Of a DNA stretch of 41,033 nucleotides, positions 40,947 through 41,033 are shown piece after piece. The stretch spans positions 1 through 41,033 of the forward strand of contig CAZXCQ010000009.1 of NCBI GenBank assembly GCA_964639275.1, written 5' to 3'. Position numbers and translations under genes: made by a program. Positions within the stretch are counted from its first letter, which is position 1. Every line of letters begins with the position of its first letter. The stretch is from CAZXCQ01 sp964639275. Lineage in GTDB: Bacteria > Desulfobacterota > DSM-4660 > Desulfatiglandales > Desulfatiglandaceae. Under the pieces are notes generated by a model. That model saw only the letters and a list, made by a program, of their open reading frames with translations, was not told where the DNA came from and did not search any database.

Positions 40947-41033
40947 TTAAAACGTGAAACCTCTTCTTTGAGGCCGATTGCGGCGTCATTTAGCTGTTCA
41001 ATGGCACTGTAGGTCTCACGCAACGATGACAGG
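40937..41033 (-). CDS. Methyl-accepting chemotaxis protein, C-terminal end (partial)
   Basis: The last 31 codons of a minus-strand gene that enters from beyond the window edge, ending at TAA 40937-40939. The sequence ETYSAIEQLNDAAIGLKEEV followed by SRFKVT has the heptad helical pattern and A..L..EV..F ending of chemotaxis receptors. Only the tail is visible, so the sensor domain is unknown. The stop codon and the two preceding codons fall in the left end of a dispersed repeat, so the natural C-terminus may have been altered by repeat insertion. Confidence 0.6.
   Translation of the reverse strand, partial: LSSLRETYSAIEQLNDAAIGLKEEVSRFKVT

Noticed and set aside
1..41033. CRISPR array, prophage or integrated element
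   Set aside because: No regularly spaced identical repeats with unique spacers, no cas, phage or integrase-like proteins, and no attachment-site duplication at the tRNA 3' end were seen.

Overview
The window reads as chromosomal core DNA of a Gram-negative, diderm bacterium, most likely from the former Deltaproteobacteria (Desulfobacterota). The evidence is the use of LpxI rather than LpxH, a DUF4390 gene next to an NtrY-like kinase, a long-form HisG, many AGG/AGA arginine codons, and gene neighbourhoods known from that group. This assignment is inferred from protein sequences, not from a marker such as rRNA. There is no phage, plasmid, IS transposase or CRISPR array.

Layout. Positions 1-3315 hold tRNA-Arg(UCU), glyQ and glyS. 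Positions 3414-9022 hold mltA (minus strand), lpxC, a DUF4390 gene and an NtrY-like histidine kinase. Positions 9312-15647 are a tight Kdo/lipid A/heptose operon: waaA, lpxK, lpxL-type acyltransferase, waaF, gmhB, waaC and a Trm112-like zinc protein missed by simple ORF cut-offs. Positions 15659-18775 are a minus-strand block: acetoacetyl-CoA synthetase followed by two conserved unknowns. Positions 19118-32949 are a long plus-strand series: lysS, a LolC/E permease, lolD, bamA, skp/ompH, lpxD, fabZ, lpxA, lpxI, a Gfo/Idh/MocA oxidoreductase, lpxB and an NtrX-like sigma-54 activator. Positions 32997-41033 are all minus strand: a PEGA-like secreted protein, a cyclase-CHASE2 membrane protein, engB, an aminotransferase, hisG, hisI, rlmN, a thymidylate-synthase-like gene, a gene broken by one in-frame stop, and the 3' end of a chemotaxis receptor.

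How the genes work together. About two thirds of the window builds the outer membrane. LpxA, LpxC, LpxD, LpxI, LpxB, LpxK, WaaA and the acyltransferase make Kdo-lipid A. GmhB, WaaC and WaaF supply and attach inner-core heptose. FabZ supplies the acyl-ACP pool, LolC/E-D exports lipoproteins, and Skp and BamA fold outer-membrane proteins. A membrane kinase and a sigma-54 activator of the NtrY/NtrX type bracket most of this cluster and may form one signalling pair.

Two dispersed repeat families occupy the intergenic gaps. One is built of 8-nt TGAACCNN units, with two perfect 41-bp copies in opposite orientation about 9 kb apart. The other is a roughly 100-nt element with a central hairpin, present in four copies plus a fragment; its conserved tail lies just upstream of, or inside, the starts of glyS, lpxI and lpxB. 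Several gene starts were moved inward from the longest ORF on the basis of ribosome-binding sites, signal peptides and family length, as stated in each entry.
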